A DNA stretch of 64,000 nucleotides, from contig NZ_QXGJ01000001.1 in assembly GCF_003952005.1 (NCBI RefSeq), positions 124,001 through 188,000 of the forward strand, in the 5' to 3' direction. Under the pieces are notes generated by a model. The model was not told where the DNA came from and made no database searches. It saw only the letters and a list, made by a program, of their open reading frames with translations. This stretch comes from Bifidobacterium callimiconis (GTDB taxonomy: Bacteria; Actinomycetota; Actinomycetes; Actinomycetales; Bifidobacteriaceae). How positions within the stretch are numbered: position 1 is the stretch's first letter; every line of letters begins with the position of its first letter. This document shows, in pieces, positions 27,320 through 35,767 of this stretch. A program made the translations under genes and the position numbers.

Positions 27320-28153
27320 ATGGGAACAAGCAATGACGCCTGCAGGAACGATGGACGTCGCACGCGCTCCGGGATGGTGGACCGCGTATTCGCGATTCTC
27401 GACTGCTTTACTTCCGAGACACCTCGGTTGAATCTTACTCAATTGGCTTCGCGTTCCGGCCTGCCGGTCAGTACGACCAGCCGCATACTCACCGACCTGG
27501 AACGCCACGGCGTGGTGGAACGACTGCGCGGCGGCGAGTATTCCATCGGGATGCATCTCATGGAGCTCGCCCAATTGGCGCGTCCCCTGCTGTCCATCCG
27601 CGAGGACGCCTCGCCCTGCCTGGACGAGCTGAACCGGATCACCGGCATGCACGTGCAGCTCGCCGTGCTCGACGGCCCGAACGTCACGATCATCGACCGT
27701 CGTGACGGCAAGCAGAAACTGCCCATCTACTACCACATCGGCGACTCCATGCCACCCATCCCCACAGCGGTGGGACGCGTGCTGCTCGCCTACGCAAATC
27801 CCGCGCTGATCAGCGAAGTGGTCGACCGAGACGACTTCACCTGGCCAAGCTTCGACTCCCCACGCCCCAGCGTCACCGCGGTCCATCGGGAGCTCGACAT
27901 CATCCGCAGGAACGGCGTGGCCCTGTTCGCCCCCGACGGGGCACCGGTGCACTCCGTGGCCGCGCCCATATACGACAGGACAGGCGCGGTGGCTGCCGCC
28001 ATCGCCGTCGTAACGAATGCCGAGTCCATGCCCTCGGACCGGGTTGTCGCTCTGGTAAAGGGCGCCGCCGTGGCCATCACCAAACGCCTCGCCGCCCCAC
28101 CGGCACAAAGGGTGCTGCCCTCATGGGAGGAATCCAATATCAGCATCCGGTAA
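27320..28153 (+). CDS. IclR-family transcriptional regulator of the glycoside operon
   Basis: A 277-residue regulator from the ATG at 27320. The winged helix lies at about residues 18-85 (LNLTQLASRSGLPVSTTSRIL is the helix-turn-helix) and the ligand-binding domain at about 95-265 (PIPTAVGRVLLAYA is characteristic). The start has no ribosome site and stands close to the operator, which fits a leaderless mRNA. It probably represses the divergent MFS-GH78-GH1 operon until a rhamnose-related signal binds. Confidence 0.92.
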   Translation: MGTSNDACRNDGRRTRSGMVDRVFAILDCFTSETPRLNLTQLASRSGLPVSTTSRILTDLERHGVVERLRGGEYSIGMHLMELAQLARPLLSIREDASPCLDELNRITGMHVQLAVLDGPNVTIIDRRDGKQKLPIYYHIGDSMPPIPTAVGRVLLAYANPALISEVVDRDDFTWPSFDSPRPSVTAVHRELDIIRRNGVALFAPDGAPVHSVAAPIYDRTGAVAAAIAVVTNAESMPSDRVVALVKGAAVAITKRLAAPPAQRVLPSWEESNISIR

Positions 28154-28468
28154 CACAAAGTACGTGCACAGAGATTCCCGGCGAGAGGGACTGAGCCCGT
28201 CTGTCCAACACGACGGTGGTCATCGTGAGGTCAGTACAGAACATCTGTTCCCGATAATGGCGTTCCTTCCAACAGAGCGTCCGCCAATCTATGGTCACGA
28301 CTACGGAGAACGACCGAACACGGCCTCGTCGCCCATCAAGAAGGCATTGGATTGGAATTGGCCCATGGATGCAGCTCCATGCCGTCCATCTGTTGGCCCA
28401 TGAGTTCGCTATGGCGGACCGGTGAGAGATAATGATCATGATGCTCCTAGCAAGAAGAAAGGCCTTCT
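28154..28468. other. Gap without a recognised gene
   Basis: Open frames on both strands are short or rich in Trp and Arg and show no ribosome sites. I see no terminator or repeat. It may be decayed coding sequence next to the frameshifted gene at 28469. Confidence 0.4.
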
Positions 28469-28991
28469 ATGCTCAATCAGTATTCCGATTTTCTTCGGTT
28501 TGCCTGCACGCAGGAGACGTGGGTGACCCGTCTGACGGCGAATGCGCTCAATGCAGGGGCGAATACCTTCTTCTGGCGCGTCTGCTGGACCGTGGTGTGT
28601 CAGGGTTGGAGATTCTTGGCGCGAGCCGGAGCTCCCGGTCGAACACAACAGGACCGCATTCGCCGGCTGGTCATACCTGAAACTGCTCAGTCACTGGCAG
28701 CGCAAACACAACCGCGCCGCATACGTGCCTTACCTGCGCGAAGACAAGGACGGCGATACCTCGGTTGAGTTTGGTCCGCTCATCACTCTTGGTATCTCTA
28801 CCAGCTTCGGTCTGTTCCTTCAGGCATTCAAGGACGGCAAGGCTGTTTACGATCCTGGGGATAAGGCCACGCTTACGGACGGCAAATGGACTCCACATGC
28901 CCGCAGCCAGTTCCGTATCAACCTCAACGACATCGCCGCCATCTACGGAAAGGTGCGCGAGGTTGATATGCGCGATCCGGAATCGTATTAA
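28469..28991 (+). pseudogene. Degenerate gene of unknown function, frame broken early
   Basis: An ATG at 28469 follows AAGAAAGG, but the frame soon loses protein-like character. From about 28605 a different frame reads as good coding sequence (GDSWREPELPVEHNRTAF, then AGWSYLKLLSHWQRKHNRAA) to the stop at 28991, ending SQFRINLNDIAAIYGKVREV. One or two shifts separate the parts. The C-terminal order recalls a restriction-endonuclease domain of the MvaI/BcnI kind, but this is a weak impression and I do not recognise the family. Confidence 0.4.
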
Positions 28992-29099
28992 AGCGGTTAA
29001 CTATGCGTCACCTATTCACGGGGATGCGGAACACGAAGCTGCCAACCTTATACCCAGAACAATTAGATCACGTTGGATCGCATGAAAGGCCTGTATCAT

Positions 29100-29891
29100 A
29101 TGGGCGCCATTCGAAAAGCTTTTAAGGTGAAGAATGCTGTCAGACATCCGGTTCATACCGCGACGAGGCCTGTCCGACGCGCTGTTCGAAAGGCAGTAGT
29201 TCCCAAGTCCGTGCGCAAGGCATCGTATAAGATACGTTCGGTAAGCACCGCAGTGCACAATCCTGTTTCAACTGCCGTGCGTTCTTTGGACGGAGACAAT
29301 CACGGAAGGAGAGCGCCCGGCCGATCATCTTCCCCCAAAACAACATATGGCAGGTCTTTCAAAAGGTCTACAAGGCGAAGCACAAGCATCGGATATCCCG
29401 AACACTCATATCCTTTCGAAGGAATGGCATCTGATATAGACGACGTGAGTAACCCCAGAGAGACCGCTCCTGTCGTCTATATCAGCAAAGAGAAGTCGCT
29501 TGCCCTGCAATTTCTTGACAGAATTATCGAAGTCGTTGCACCATGGATTCTCCTATTCGCCGTACCGTTTTTGTTTTGGTTAGCGATAATGCCCTTCACT
29601 TTTCTTCCGGGAGGAGGAAACTACGACAGATATATTGCGCCGATTCTTGACCATACACAACAGGAATCCATGCCGAGCTACACATCCGTAGAGGAAAAAG
29701 CCAAAGCCGGCAGCAACGAAGATCCGGCATCACTTAGGGATAGCTGGAGAGATAATGATCTTGATGTCATTCTGATAGATTCCCAGACCGGTCAGATCGT
29801 CACTAATGAAGTGACGCGAGATAATTGGCATACTGACGGACTGATCTCATATTCCAATGACACAATATCCATGTTCGTCAGGTCCAAATAA
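29100..29891 (+). CDS. Hypothetical single-pass membrane protein
   Basis: About 263 residues from the ATG at 29100, ten bases after AAAGG; other starts at 29082 and 29073 are possible. The N-terminal 100 residues are very basic (RPVRRAVRKAVV and similar), one membrane helix lies near residues 160-180 (VVAPWILLFAVPFLFWLAI), and the C-terminus is acidic and probably outside. Codon use is more AT-rich than that of the core genes. The next gene on the same strand is also exported, so they may be one transferred unit. Function unknown. Confidence 0.6.
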   Translation: MGAIRKAFKVKNAVRHPVHTATRPVRRAVRKAVVPKSVRKASYKIRSVSTAVHNPVSTAVRSLDGDNHGRRAPGRSSSPKTTYGRSFKRSTRRSTSIGYPEHSYPFEGMASDIDDVSNPRETAPVVYISKEKSLALQFLDRIIEVVAPWILLFAVPFLFWLAIMPFTFLPGGGNYDRYIAPILDHTQQESMPSYTSVEEKAKAGSNEDPASLRDSWRDNDLDVILIDSQTGQIVTNEVTRDNWHTDGLISYSNDTISMFVRSK

Positions 29892-29950
29892 ATCGAATCT
29901 TATTCATTGCCCCAGCGAAATTGGATATCCATTTACTGAGAAAGATAAGC

Positions 29951-30871
29951 ATGGACAAAGATACCAAAAAAGCATTACTTCTACTCCCGTTAGCTGTATT
30001 GGCAATTGCGGCTATCGTTTTGTCTGTTTCTTTCATAAATTCAAAAACCACTTCCAATGCAGACAATCCAACCACCCAGGCAAAGACATCCGCACAGCAG
30101 GGAAATAACGCGGGAAAATCTAATTCCGTCAAACATGTTAGCTCCATCGACCAGCTTGTTAAAGCATGTCCTAGCCTAGAACAAGATTCTTACGGCACTG
30201 TTTATGTGACCTATGAGGGCGGAGACAGTGACGGAAAACTCGATTGCCTATTTAATGGCATCGGAATTCCCCCGAAAGACCGTGAATATATTAGAAACGG
30301 AAGGGCCTTCCCATCATCAACAAGGCCTACATACACTGATTTCAGTAATGGCACATGGAATGGGTTCGATATTTCATGGATGACCAAAGCCGAGGGAGGT
30401 ATTTATGGATTAAATGTAAAGGACAAGGACAGCACCAACGAAACAATTGAACTACCCGAGGACTACAAGCGTGGAGAAGAAGCACTCTTCCCCAATGGCT
30501 TTTTCAAGGAGGAAACCGTTGCCTCCAGAATGGACGGCGTGCAACAACTACGTGATGAGGGGTGGACCGTCTCCTTCACCGATAAGTCTGAAGATGTTAC
30601 CAGTAAGGTAGATGCAGCTCCAAATGATTGGCAGCTCGTTGCTTTGGGATTAGGATCTTCTGACGATCGGATAATTTCCGTCCTAGTTAGTGAGATCAAG
30701 GACGACGAGCCTCAAAGCACTCCCGGCAATAGGAGTAACGTCTACTACCCCAACTGCAAAGCCGTCTGGAATGCTGTAGGACATGGAATAGGCAGAGGGG
30801 ATCCGGGATACTCCGCTCACCTGGATGCCGATGGCGACGGCCGAGCATGCGAACAAAAGCCAAACTATTAA
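29951..30871 (+). CDS. Membrane-anchored protein with a C-terminal excalibur calcium-binding domain
   Basis: 306 residues from the ATG at 29951 after GAGAAAG. A membrane anchor lies at about residues 8-28, then a Ser/Thr/Asn-rich linker, then a folded domain with one cysteine pair (KACPSL and LDCLFNG) and a final excalibur motif, with YYPNCKAVWN, GDPGYSAHLDADGDG and RACE. Excalibur domains bind calcium and occur at the ends of secreted nucleases and surface proteins. The gene is clearly AT-richer than its surroundings, a sign of transfer. The role of the middle domain is unknown. Confidence 0.8.
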   Translation: MDKDTKKALLLLPLAVLAIAAIVLSVSFINSKTTSNADNPTTQAKTSAQQGNNAGKSNSVKHVSSIDQLVKACPSLEQDSYGTVYVTYEGGDSDGKLDCLFNGIGIPPKDREYIRNGRAFPSSTRPTYTDFSNGTWNGFDISWMTKAEGGIYGLNVKDKDSTNETIELPEDYKRGEEALFPNGFFKEETVASRMDGVQQLRDEGWTVSFTDKSEDVTSKVDAAPNDWQLVALGLGSSDDRIISVLVSEIKDDEPQSTPGNRSNVYYPNCKAVWNAVGHGIGRGDPGYSAHLDADGDGRACEQKPNY

Positions 30872-31019
30872 AACAGACAATGCTCTATCTGGCATAAACT
30901 GCTTATGCGAGAACACTACCTGCCTATTGGCAAATAGTATTGGAATGCAACGGGACTAGTGAGAACAATGTTATTTCTTTATTCGTTCCATATTGCCTAT
31001 CCGAGGAGGAGATGTGGTC

Positions 31020-31724
31020 ATGTCCATTCCCGTACTCACGCTGCCGGAACCTCTACACCGCATCCAGTCGTGGCTGATGGCCCATTGCCCGCACCACTAT
31101 CAGACCGGGTACGATCCCGACACACTCCGGCGCTTGGCCGAGCAGGGGCATCGTGACGAGCTCACCGCCTTGTTCACGCATGCCATCGTCCATGCGACGG
31201 ACCGCTATGACATGGAATACGTGTGGTTCCTACGCGTCATCCACCCCCATGACTTCACCGGCCTGCTGCCCGGCCTGGTCGGGGAATGCCTCCGCACGGT
31301 CGACGAACGCGCAGCCATGGGCGTCCGCGATGTCAGGAACCCGGCCCTCGAACGTCTGCTCGTCGAGGAACGCCTGTCGGACGCGCCCCTGCATTATCTG
31401 CATCATGTCTCCCGGCCGCCGTACCCGCTGCTGCGCGTTTTGGCGATACGGCATCGTCCTGTCGCCGACGCGCTCATCCTGCGCGGCCTGCCTACCGGCG
31501 CCCTGCACGGGCATTGTCTCCTCGCGGACAACCAAGCCGCCTACAGCCGTATTGCACACGTTCTGAACCAATACGCGGACGTGTTCACTCCGGCCGACGC
31601 GTCCTGTGTCGTGCAACGGATCCTCGACCGCTACCCCGGCCGGCGGAAACTGAAAGCAATCATCGGCCGCTATCTCAACCCATATCCCGCAAGCACACAT
31701 CGATCCCATTCACAGCTCTCCTGA
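31020..31724 (+). CDS. Hypothetical helical protein
   Basis: 234 residues from ATG 31020 (a GTG at 31014 is possible) after a strong AGGAGGA site. The sequence is mostly helical with many His, Arg and Leu residues (LHYLHHVSRPPYPLLRVLA) and no membrane segment or signal peptide. I do not recognise a family. It is GC-rich, unlike the two genes before it, and seems to be a single-gene unit. Confidence 0.65.
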   Translation: MSIPVLTLPEPLHRIQSWLMAHCPHHYQTGYDPDTLRRLAEQGHRDELTALFTHAIVHATDRYDMEYVWFLRVIHPHDFTGLLPGLVGECLRTVDERAAMGVRDVRNPALERLLVEERLSDAPLHYLHHVSRPPYPLLRVLAIRHRPVADALILRGLPTGALHGHCLLADNQAAYSRIAHVLNQYADVFTPADASCVVQRILDRYPGRRKLKAIIGRYLNPYPASTHRSHSQLS

Positions 31725-31886
31725 TCTTCGGCCGATTCTCCAAGGTCGTTCAATCGCCGAAGATGAACTCAACCTTCCGAGGATGCCTCAGCGTCCACGA
31801 GACGGATGCGGTTGCGGTAATGCAGATGCCATGGAGGGTAGTCATGCCTTGCGTACCGATCTCCTTTGGATAAACCCCGTTCCGGG

Positions 31887-31912
31887 TATAAAAACCACCC
31901 GTGCGGGTGGTT
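31887..31912 (-). terminator. Intrinsic terminator for the small gene at 31932
   Basis: AACCACCC-GTGC-GGGTGGTT hairpin; read on the minus strand it is followed by TTTTTATA. It closely resembles the hairpin at 32732-32755. Confidence 0.85.
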
Positions 31913-31931
31913 GCAAAAATGGAGTGAATCG

Positions 31932-32186
31932 TTAGACGACCGCGCCTTGGGGAATCTTGTACCAGGGGCGTGGCTTGCCTGCGACAAGGCATTCGATGGC
32001 CATCTCCCTAGCCTCCTCATCGTTTCGTGGATTCTTTGGATCGTTGAAGTGATAATCGAACACAAGGGCATAGTACGAAAGAACGTCATCCACCGGGAGT
32101 GCGGCGAATTCCGGGGACGCATACATGTCCTTCAGCGACGCGTAATCGTCCGGGTCGGGGTAGTATCCGGGGTCTCCTGGTTTCAT
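31932..32186 (-). CDS. Small acidic hypothetical protein, paralogue of the one at 32786
   Basis: 84 residues after an AAGGAGC ribosome site. The C-terminal half (VLSYYALVFDYHFND and later CLVAGKPRPWYKIP) matches in pattern the 71-residue protein at 32786-33001, so the two are related. No known domain. Its position beside a phage-scaffold-like gene and its terminator style suggest a phage or mobile-element origin. Confidence 0.6.
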   Translation of the reverse strand: MKPGDPGYYPDPDDYASLKDMYASPEFAALPVDDVLSYYALVFDYHFNDPKNPRNDEEAREMAIECLVAGKPRPWYKIPQGAVV

Positions 32187-32353
32187 GACGCCATGCTCCT
32201 TATCATGTCTTGGAACATTTTACTGTCCTTTTTTGGAGGAAAGGATGGCTCATGAACAGGGTCCGGGTAATCTCGCCGGCGAGATATCCGGAAAGCATTT
32301 CAGCGAGTGCCTTCATGACGATTTTGCCGTCAATGTGTCCCTCGAAGAGAACA

Positions 32354-32689
32354 TCACCGAGGATTCGCAAAACGCCCTTGCCATAAAGGCTTGCCGAAGT
32401 ACTTGCTTGCATCGTCGTGTTTGATAGTCGGTGCAGATAACGGTTTTCGCGTATCCGCGCTTGCTGGCGTCTCTGCGGATGCTCCCGGGCTGGCGTTGGG
32501 CGTTCGGTCTGACTGTTTGAGCTGTTCCAGCTCGTCGATTGCGCTCTTGTTGGCCTTCGCACGCTTCTCCCGCTCATGCGAATGCGAGATGACGTCCTCG
32601 CATTTGGCCTTCCAGTCGACCGCCGGGGTCTGCGGCTCGCCGTTCGGCTCGACCACAGACCGCTGAGATTCGGTGGATTCCTCGGCCAT
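32354..32689 (-). CDS. Hypothetical protein resembling a phage scaffold or minor structural protein fragment
   Basis: 111 residues from the ATG at 32689, behind a strong AAGGAGGAAG site. The sequence is hydrophilic, with a helical stretch WKAKCEDVISHSHEREKRAK and NKSAIDELEQLKQ that is typical of scaffold-like proteins of actinobacterial phages. The C-terminal end is not conserved in character and may be frameshifted. It is probably a prophage remnant; the family call is by pattern. Confidence 0.5.
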   Translation of the reverse strand: MAEESTESQRSVVEPNGEPQTPAVDWKAKCEDVISHSHEREKRAKANKSAIDELEQLKQSDRTPNASPGASAETPASADTRKPLSAPTIKHDDASKYFGKPLWQGRFANPR

Positions 32690-32731
32690 GCTTCCTCCTT
32701 GGGAAATGGGGCTGGGACCCGTTCCCGGCAT

Positions 32732-32755
32732 AAAAAAACCACCCATGCGGATGGT
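32732..32755 (-). terminator. Intrinsic terminator for the small gene at 32786
   Basis: ACCACCC-ATGC-GGATGGT hairpin followed on the minus strand by seven T. The next bases (GCCGGGAACGGG) also match those after the terminator at 31887, pointing to a duplicated unit. Confidence 0.85.
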
Positions 32756-32785
32756 CAAAGACAAGAAAAAATGGTTATAGGCTGG

Positions 32786-33001
32786 CTAGTCCTTGGCGGC
32801 GAACGGATACTCGTCACGCGGGCGCCCGTAGAAAATACACCAGTTCAGCCAGTCGCGCAGCTTCTTCTCTCCAACGTATGGCCCGTCTTCCCCCATGTTG
32901 AAGAACGCCTCATGGAATACGTGCGCGTAGGACGTCAGGAGATCGCCGAGTGGCATGCTTTCGCCTTCTTGGCAGAACTCCTTGAAGAGCTGGTCATCCA
33001 T
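32786..33001 (-). CDS. Small hypothetical protein, paralogue of the one at 31932
   Basis: 71 residues after a GGAGACG site. LLTSYAHVFHEAFFN and CIFYGRPRDEYPF match the layout of the 84-residue protein at 31932-32186. The shared pattern is a helix pair with a GKPR/GRPR turn. Function unknown; possibly phage-derived. Confidence 0.6.
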   Translation of the reverse strand: MDDQLFKEFCQEGESMPLGDLLTSYAHVFHEAFFNMGEDGPYVGEKKLRDWLNWCIFYGRPRDEYPFAAKD

Positions 33002-33055
33002 TGAGCGTCTCCTGTACCATCTTGTCCACCAGTTCAGCTGATTACGTCAGAAGCA

Positions 33056-33181
33056 TCACCTGAGTTGATCCGGTCGCTCGTCGTCGGCATCGTATTTGTC
33101 GACGGCGAGCATTTCCCTCAGCGCGACACGAAACCGCCTCTCGACCTCGTCGTAATCGACTCCTGCAACCATTCCAGACAT
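33056..33181 (-). CDS. Possible 41-residue protein
   Basis: ATG at 33181; sequence rich in Asp, Glu and Arg (VDYDEVERRFRVALREML), which looks like a real amphipathic helix, in phase with the codon bias of its neighbours. The nearest ribosome-like site (AAAGGA) is rather far. Short, so uncertain. Confidence 0.35.
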   Translation of the reverse strand: MSGMVAGVDYDEVERRFRVALREMLAVDKYDADDERPDQLR

Positions 33182-33343
33182 GTCTACATTTTATTGTCCT
33201 TTATCTGACCGGATAGGAGCTTCACACGAAATCGGATTCTTCCTGTTACCAATGTTCCACCGGCTGGCACACGCCACATTGGTCGCACGGCATTGCCCTT
33301 ACACAACGGTAGGATGAAGGTGTCAACGAGGTAAGGGGGACGT

Positions 33344-34543
33344 GTGGAATCCTCGAAGGCAAAAGTTCGGATTCCGGTGAGATTGCGTATCTGCCGGTTC
33401 GGCGTGACGATGCTCCGAATCTTCTGGTGGACGACGCTGATCGCGACGATTGCACTAATCGCCGCGGCGTTCGTGATGCTACCGCACGATTGGCCTGCAT
33501 GGCTTGGTGCGACGACGGCCGTGGTGGCGATCGAGTCGGTTGTCTTCTGGATCGGCATCATCGCAGTGTATCTGACGAGCGTGCAGCTGGGATTGAAGAT
33601 CCGTGTCATCGGCGTCGTCTGCGGGTGGATCCCGATCGCGAACCTCATCGCCCTGCGACTGATCATCCGCACCGTACGCGAAGAGGTCCGGTTCGAGACG
33701 GACAAGGAACGGCTCGACCAGTCGCGCGCCGGCGATCGCGTGTGCGCCACCCGGTATCCGATCCTGCTGGTGCATGGCGTGTTCTTCCGCGACACGAAGG
33801 TTCTCAACTACTGGGGTCGTGTGCCTGCCGAATTGGAGCGCAACGGCGCGACCATCTACTACGGCAACCATCAGTCTGCCGCCTCGGTCGAGGACAGTGC
33901 GAAGGAGCTCGCCGAACGTATTCGTCAAATCGTCGAACAGACCGGCTGCGGCAAGGTCAACGTCATCGCGCATTCCAAGGGCGGACTCGACATGCGTTGG
34001 GCGATCGCACGTGAGGGCATCGGCGACTGCGTGGCTTCGCTGACCACGATCAATACGCCGCACCGCGGCTGCGGGTTCGCCGACTATCTGCTGGGATCCA
34101 TTCCCAAGGGCGTGCAGCATCGTGTGGAGGCCTCGTACAATGCGGCCGCATCCAGGCTCGGAGACTCCAATCCGGATTTCATGGCGGCCGTGCACGATCT
34201 GACCCAGGCCGGCTGCGAGCGCATCAACCGGACCATCGGGCTGGACGCGTTCCCCGGCATCGTGTGTCAGAGCGTGGGTTCACGACTGCTGCATGCCACG
34301 ACGGGCAAGTTTCCGCTGAACTTCACCTACCCGTTGGTCAAATGGTTTGACGGGCCCAATGACGGTCTGGTCTCCCGTCCGTCGTTTCCGTGGGGCGATC
34401 GGTTTGTCTGGCTGGAGCCGTCCGGCGATCGTGGGATCTCGCATGCCGACATGATCGATCTGAATCGTGAGAACATCGCCGGCTTCGATGTGCGTGAATT
34501 CTATGTGGGGCTCGTCGCCGATCTGAAACGGCGGGGACTGTAG
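33344..34543 (+). CDS. Alpha/beta-hydrolase, triacylglycerol lipase-like, with N-terminal membrane helices
   Basis: A 399-residue protein starting at GTG behind AAGGGGGA. Two or three membrane helices fill residues 28-110. The hydrolase domain follows, with YPILLVHGVFFRD as the oxyanion loop, nucleophile serine in VIAHSKGGLDMR near residue 210, and candidate Asp and His in WFDGPNDGLVS and GISHADMIDL. It is probably a membrane-bound lipase or esterase facing the cytoplasm or surface. A broken copy of its N-terminal region sits at 17541-17622. Confidence 0.85.
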   Translation: MESSKAKVRIPVRLRICRFGVTMLRIFWWTTLIATIALIAAAFVMLPHDWPAWLGATTAVVAIESVVFWIGIIAVYLTSVQLGLKIRVIGVVCGWIPIANLIALRLIIRTVREEVRFETDKERLDQSRAGDRVCATRYPILLVHGVFFRDTKVLNYWGRVPAELERNGATIYYGNHQSAASVEDSAKELAERIRQIVEQTGCGKVNVIAHSKGGLDMRWAIAREGIGDCVASLTTINTPHRGCGFADYLLGSIPKGVQHRVEASYNAAASRLGDSNPDFMAAVHDLTQAGCERINRTIGLDAFPGIVCQSVGSRLLHATTGKFPLNFTYPLVKWFDGPNDGLVSRPSFPWGDRFVWLEPSGDRGISHADMIDLNRENIAGFDVREFYVGLVADLKRRGL

Positions 34544-34622
34544 CAGGCGGTATCGTGGGAGTGGATATGGAAGGCCGGAGCGTCTACTCGCATTGCAAAT
34601 CACCGGTCGGAAAGGACGGCTG

Positions 34623-35711
34623 ATGGCCCGCCTGTCGAGATCCCGGATCGTGGGATTGTGCATACTGCTTGTCGCGGTGATCGTTCTGTGTGGCGGCATC
34701 GCGTGGAAGGCGACGCGTCCCAAGCCTGTGCAGACCGTATCCGTGACCGGCTATCTCGGCGGTGAGAAGACGGGTCTGTTCGACGATTCCGAATTCCAGA
34801 CGCTGGCGAAAAGCGCGGGATTGGATGTGTCGTATCGCAAGGCCGGCAGTCTGGACATGATGGATGCCGATCGTTCGGGCATGGATTACCTGTTTCCGTC
34901 CAGTCGCACGGCGGTCGAGTACGGCAAGAGCCGCGGTGTGGATGTGAGCCGTCAGGATATTGTGTTCAACAGTCCGATCGTCGTCTACACGTACAGGCAG
35001 GTGGCGGACGGTCTGTGTTCCACCGGTCTTATGTCGAAGGATGATGCCGGCGTGTACCGGTTGGACATGAACCGTGTGGTGGACGCCATGAAGAACGGCC
35101 AGTCTTGGGCCGACGTGGGCTGGCCGAGCGGGTATGGCGTGTTCCACATCGAGTCCACGGATCCAGTGAAGTCCAATTCCGGCAACGAGTATGCGGCTCT
35201 GCTGGCGACGGTGATGAACGGCGGCACGCCCGCCACCGTCGACAGCGTCAACCGCGACTTGCCGGTGCTGCAGGACATCTTCCGCAAGTCGGGGTGGATG
35301 GAGACCAGCAGCGAGGATAGTTTCAGTCAGTTCCTTACGCTTGGCGTGGGGTCCAAGCCGATGATGGTTGGCTATGAGAGTCAGATCCTTGATCTGGCTG
35401 CCACCCAGCCGGATGCGTACGCGCAGGTGAAGGATGATCTGGTCATCGCCTACCCCACGCCGACAGTGTGGAGCACGCATGTGTTCATCGCACTCGACGA
35501 CAAGGGCGGCAAGCTGCTCGATCTCATGCGATCGGATGACGTGAGAAAGCTCGCTTGGGAGCGCCATGGCTTCCGTTCGGCGAACTATTCCGGCACGGAC
35601 GGCATCAGCCGGTTCCACGTGCCCGGCACGGTCGATCAGGTGCAGCAGGTGGTGGAGCTGCCCGCCAACGACGCCATGCAGACGCTGATCGACGGGTTGA
35701 AGCAGCAGTGA
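34623..35711 (+). CDS. Membrane-anchored solute-binding-like protein
   Basis: 362 residues from the ATG at 34623 after GGAAAGGA. A signal-anchor lies at residues 8-28 and the rest resembles a periplasmic binding protein type 2 fold (VSVTGYLGGEKTGLFDD, then domain swaps around PSGYGVFHIEST and WSTHVFIALDDKGG). No transporter genes are near, so it may be a sensor or an orphan binding protein. The ligand is unknown. Confidence 0.7.
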   Translation: MARLSRSRIVGLCILLVAVIVLCGGIAWKATRPKPVQTVSVTGYLGGEKTGLFDDSEFQTLAKSAGLDVSYRKAGSLDMMDADRSGMDYLFPSSRTAVEYGKSRGVDVSRQDIVFNSPIVVYTYRQVADGLCSTGLMSKDDAGVYRLDMNRVVDAMKNGQSWADVGWPSGYGVFHIESTDPVKSNSGNEYAALLATVMNGGTPATVDSVNRDLPVLQDIFRKSGWMETSSEDSFSQFLTLGVGSKPMMVGYESQILDLAATQPDAYAQVKDDLVIAYPTPTVWSTHVFIALDDKGGKLLDLMRSDDVRKLAWERHGFRSANYSGTDGISRFHVPGTVDQVQQVVELPANDAMQTLIDGLKQQ

Positions 35712-35739
35712 CCCTGAGATATAACCGCAATCGATGACA

Positions 35740-35767
35740 ATACCTCTGGGTATCATAAAATTTTATG
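35740..35767. promoter_or_regulatory. Two palindromes at the start of the LysR gene
   Basis: ATACC-TCTG-GGTAT (35740-35753) is followed at once by the perfect palindrome CATAAAATTTTATG (35754-35767), whose last three bases are the start codon. No ribosome site is present. They are good candidates for autoregulatory sites of the LysR protein or a neighbour. Confidence 0.55.

Noticed and set aside
32203..32742. A 179-codon frame overlapping the scaffold-like gene
   Set aside because: It lacks a ribosome site and its N-terminal half is Arg/Ser-rich shadow sequence; only its last third could be coding and this is not supported.
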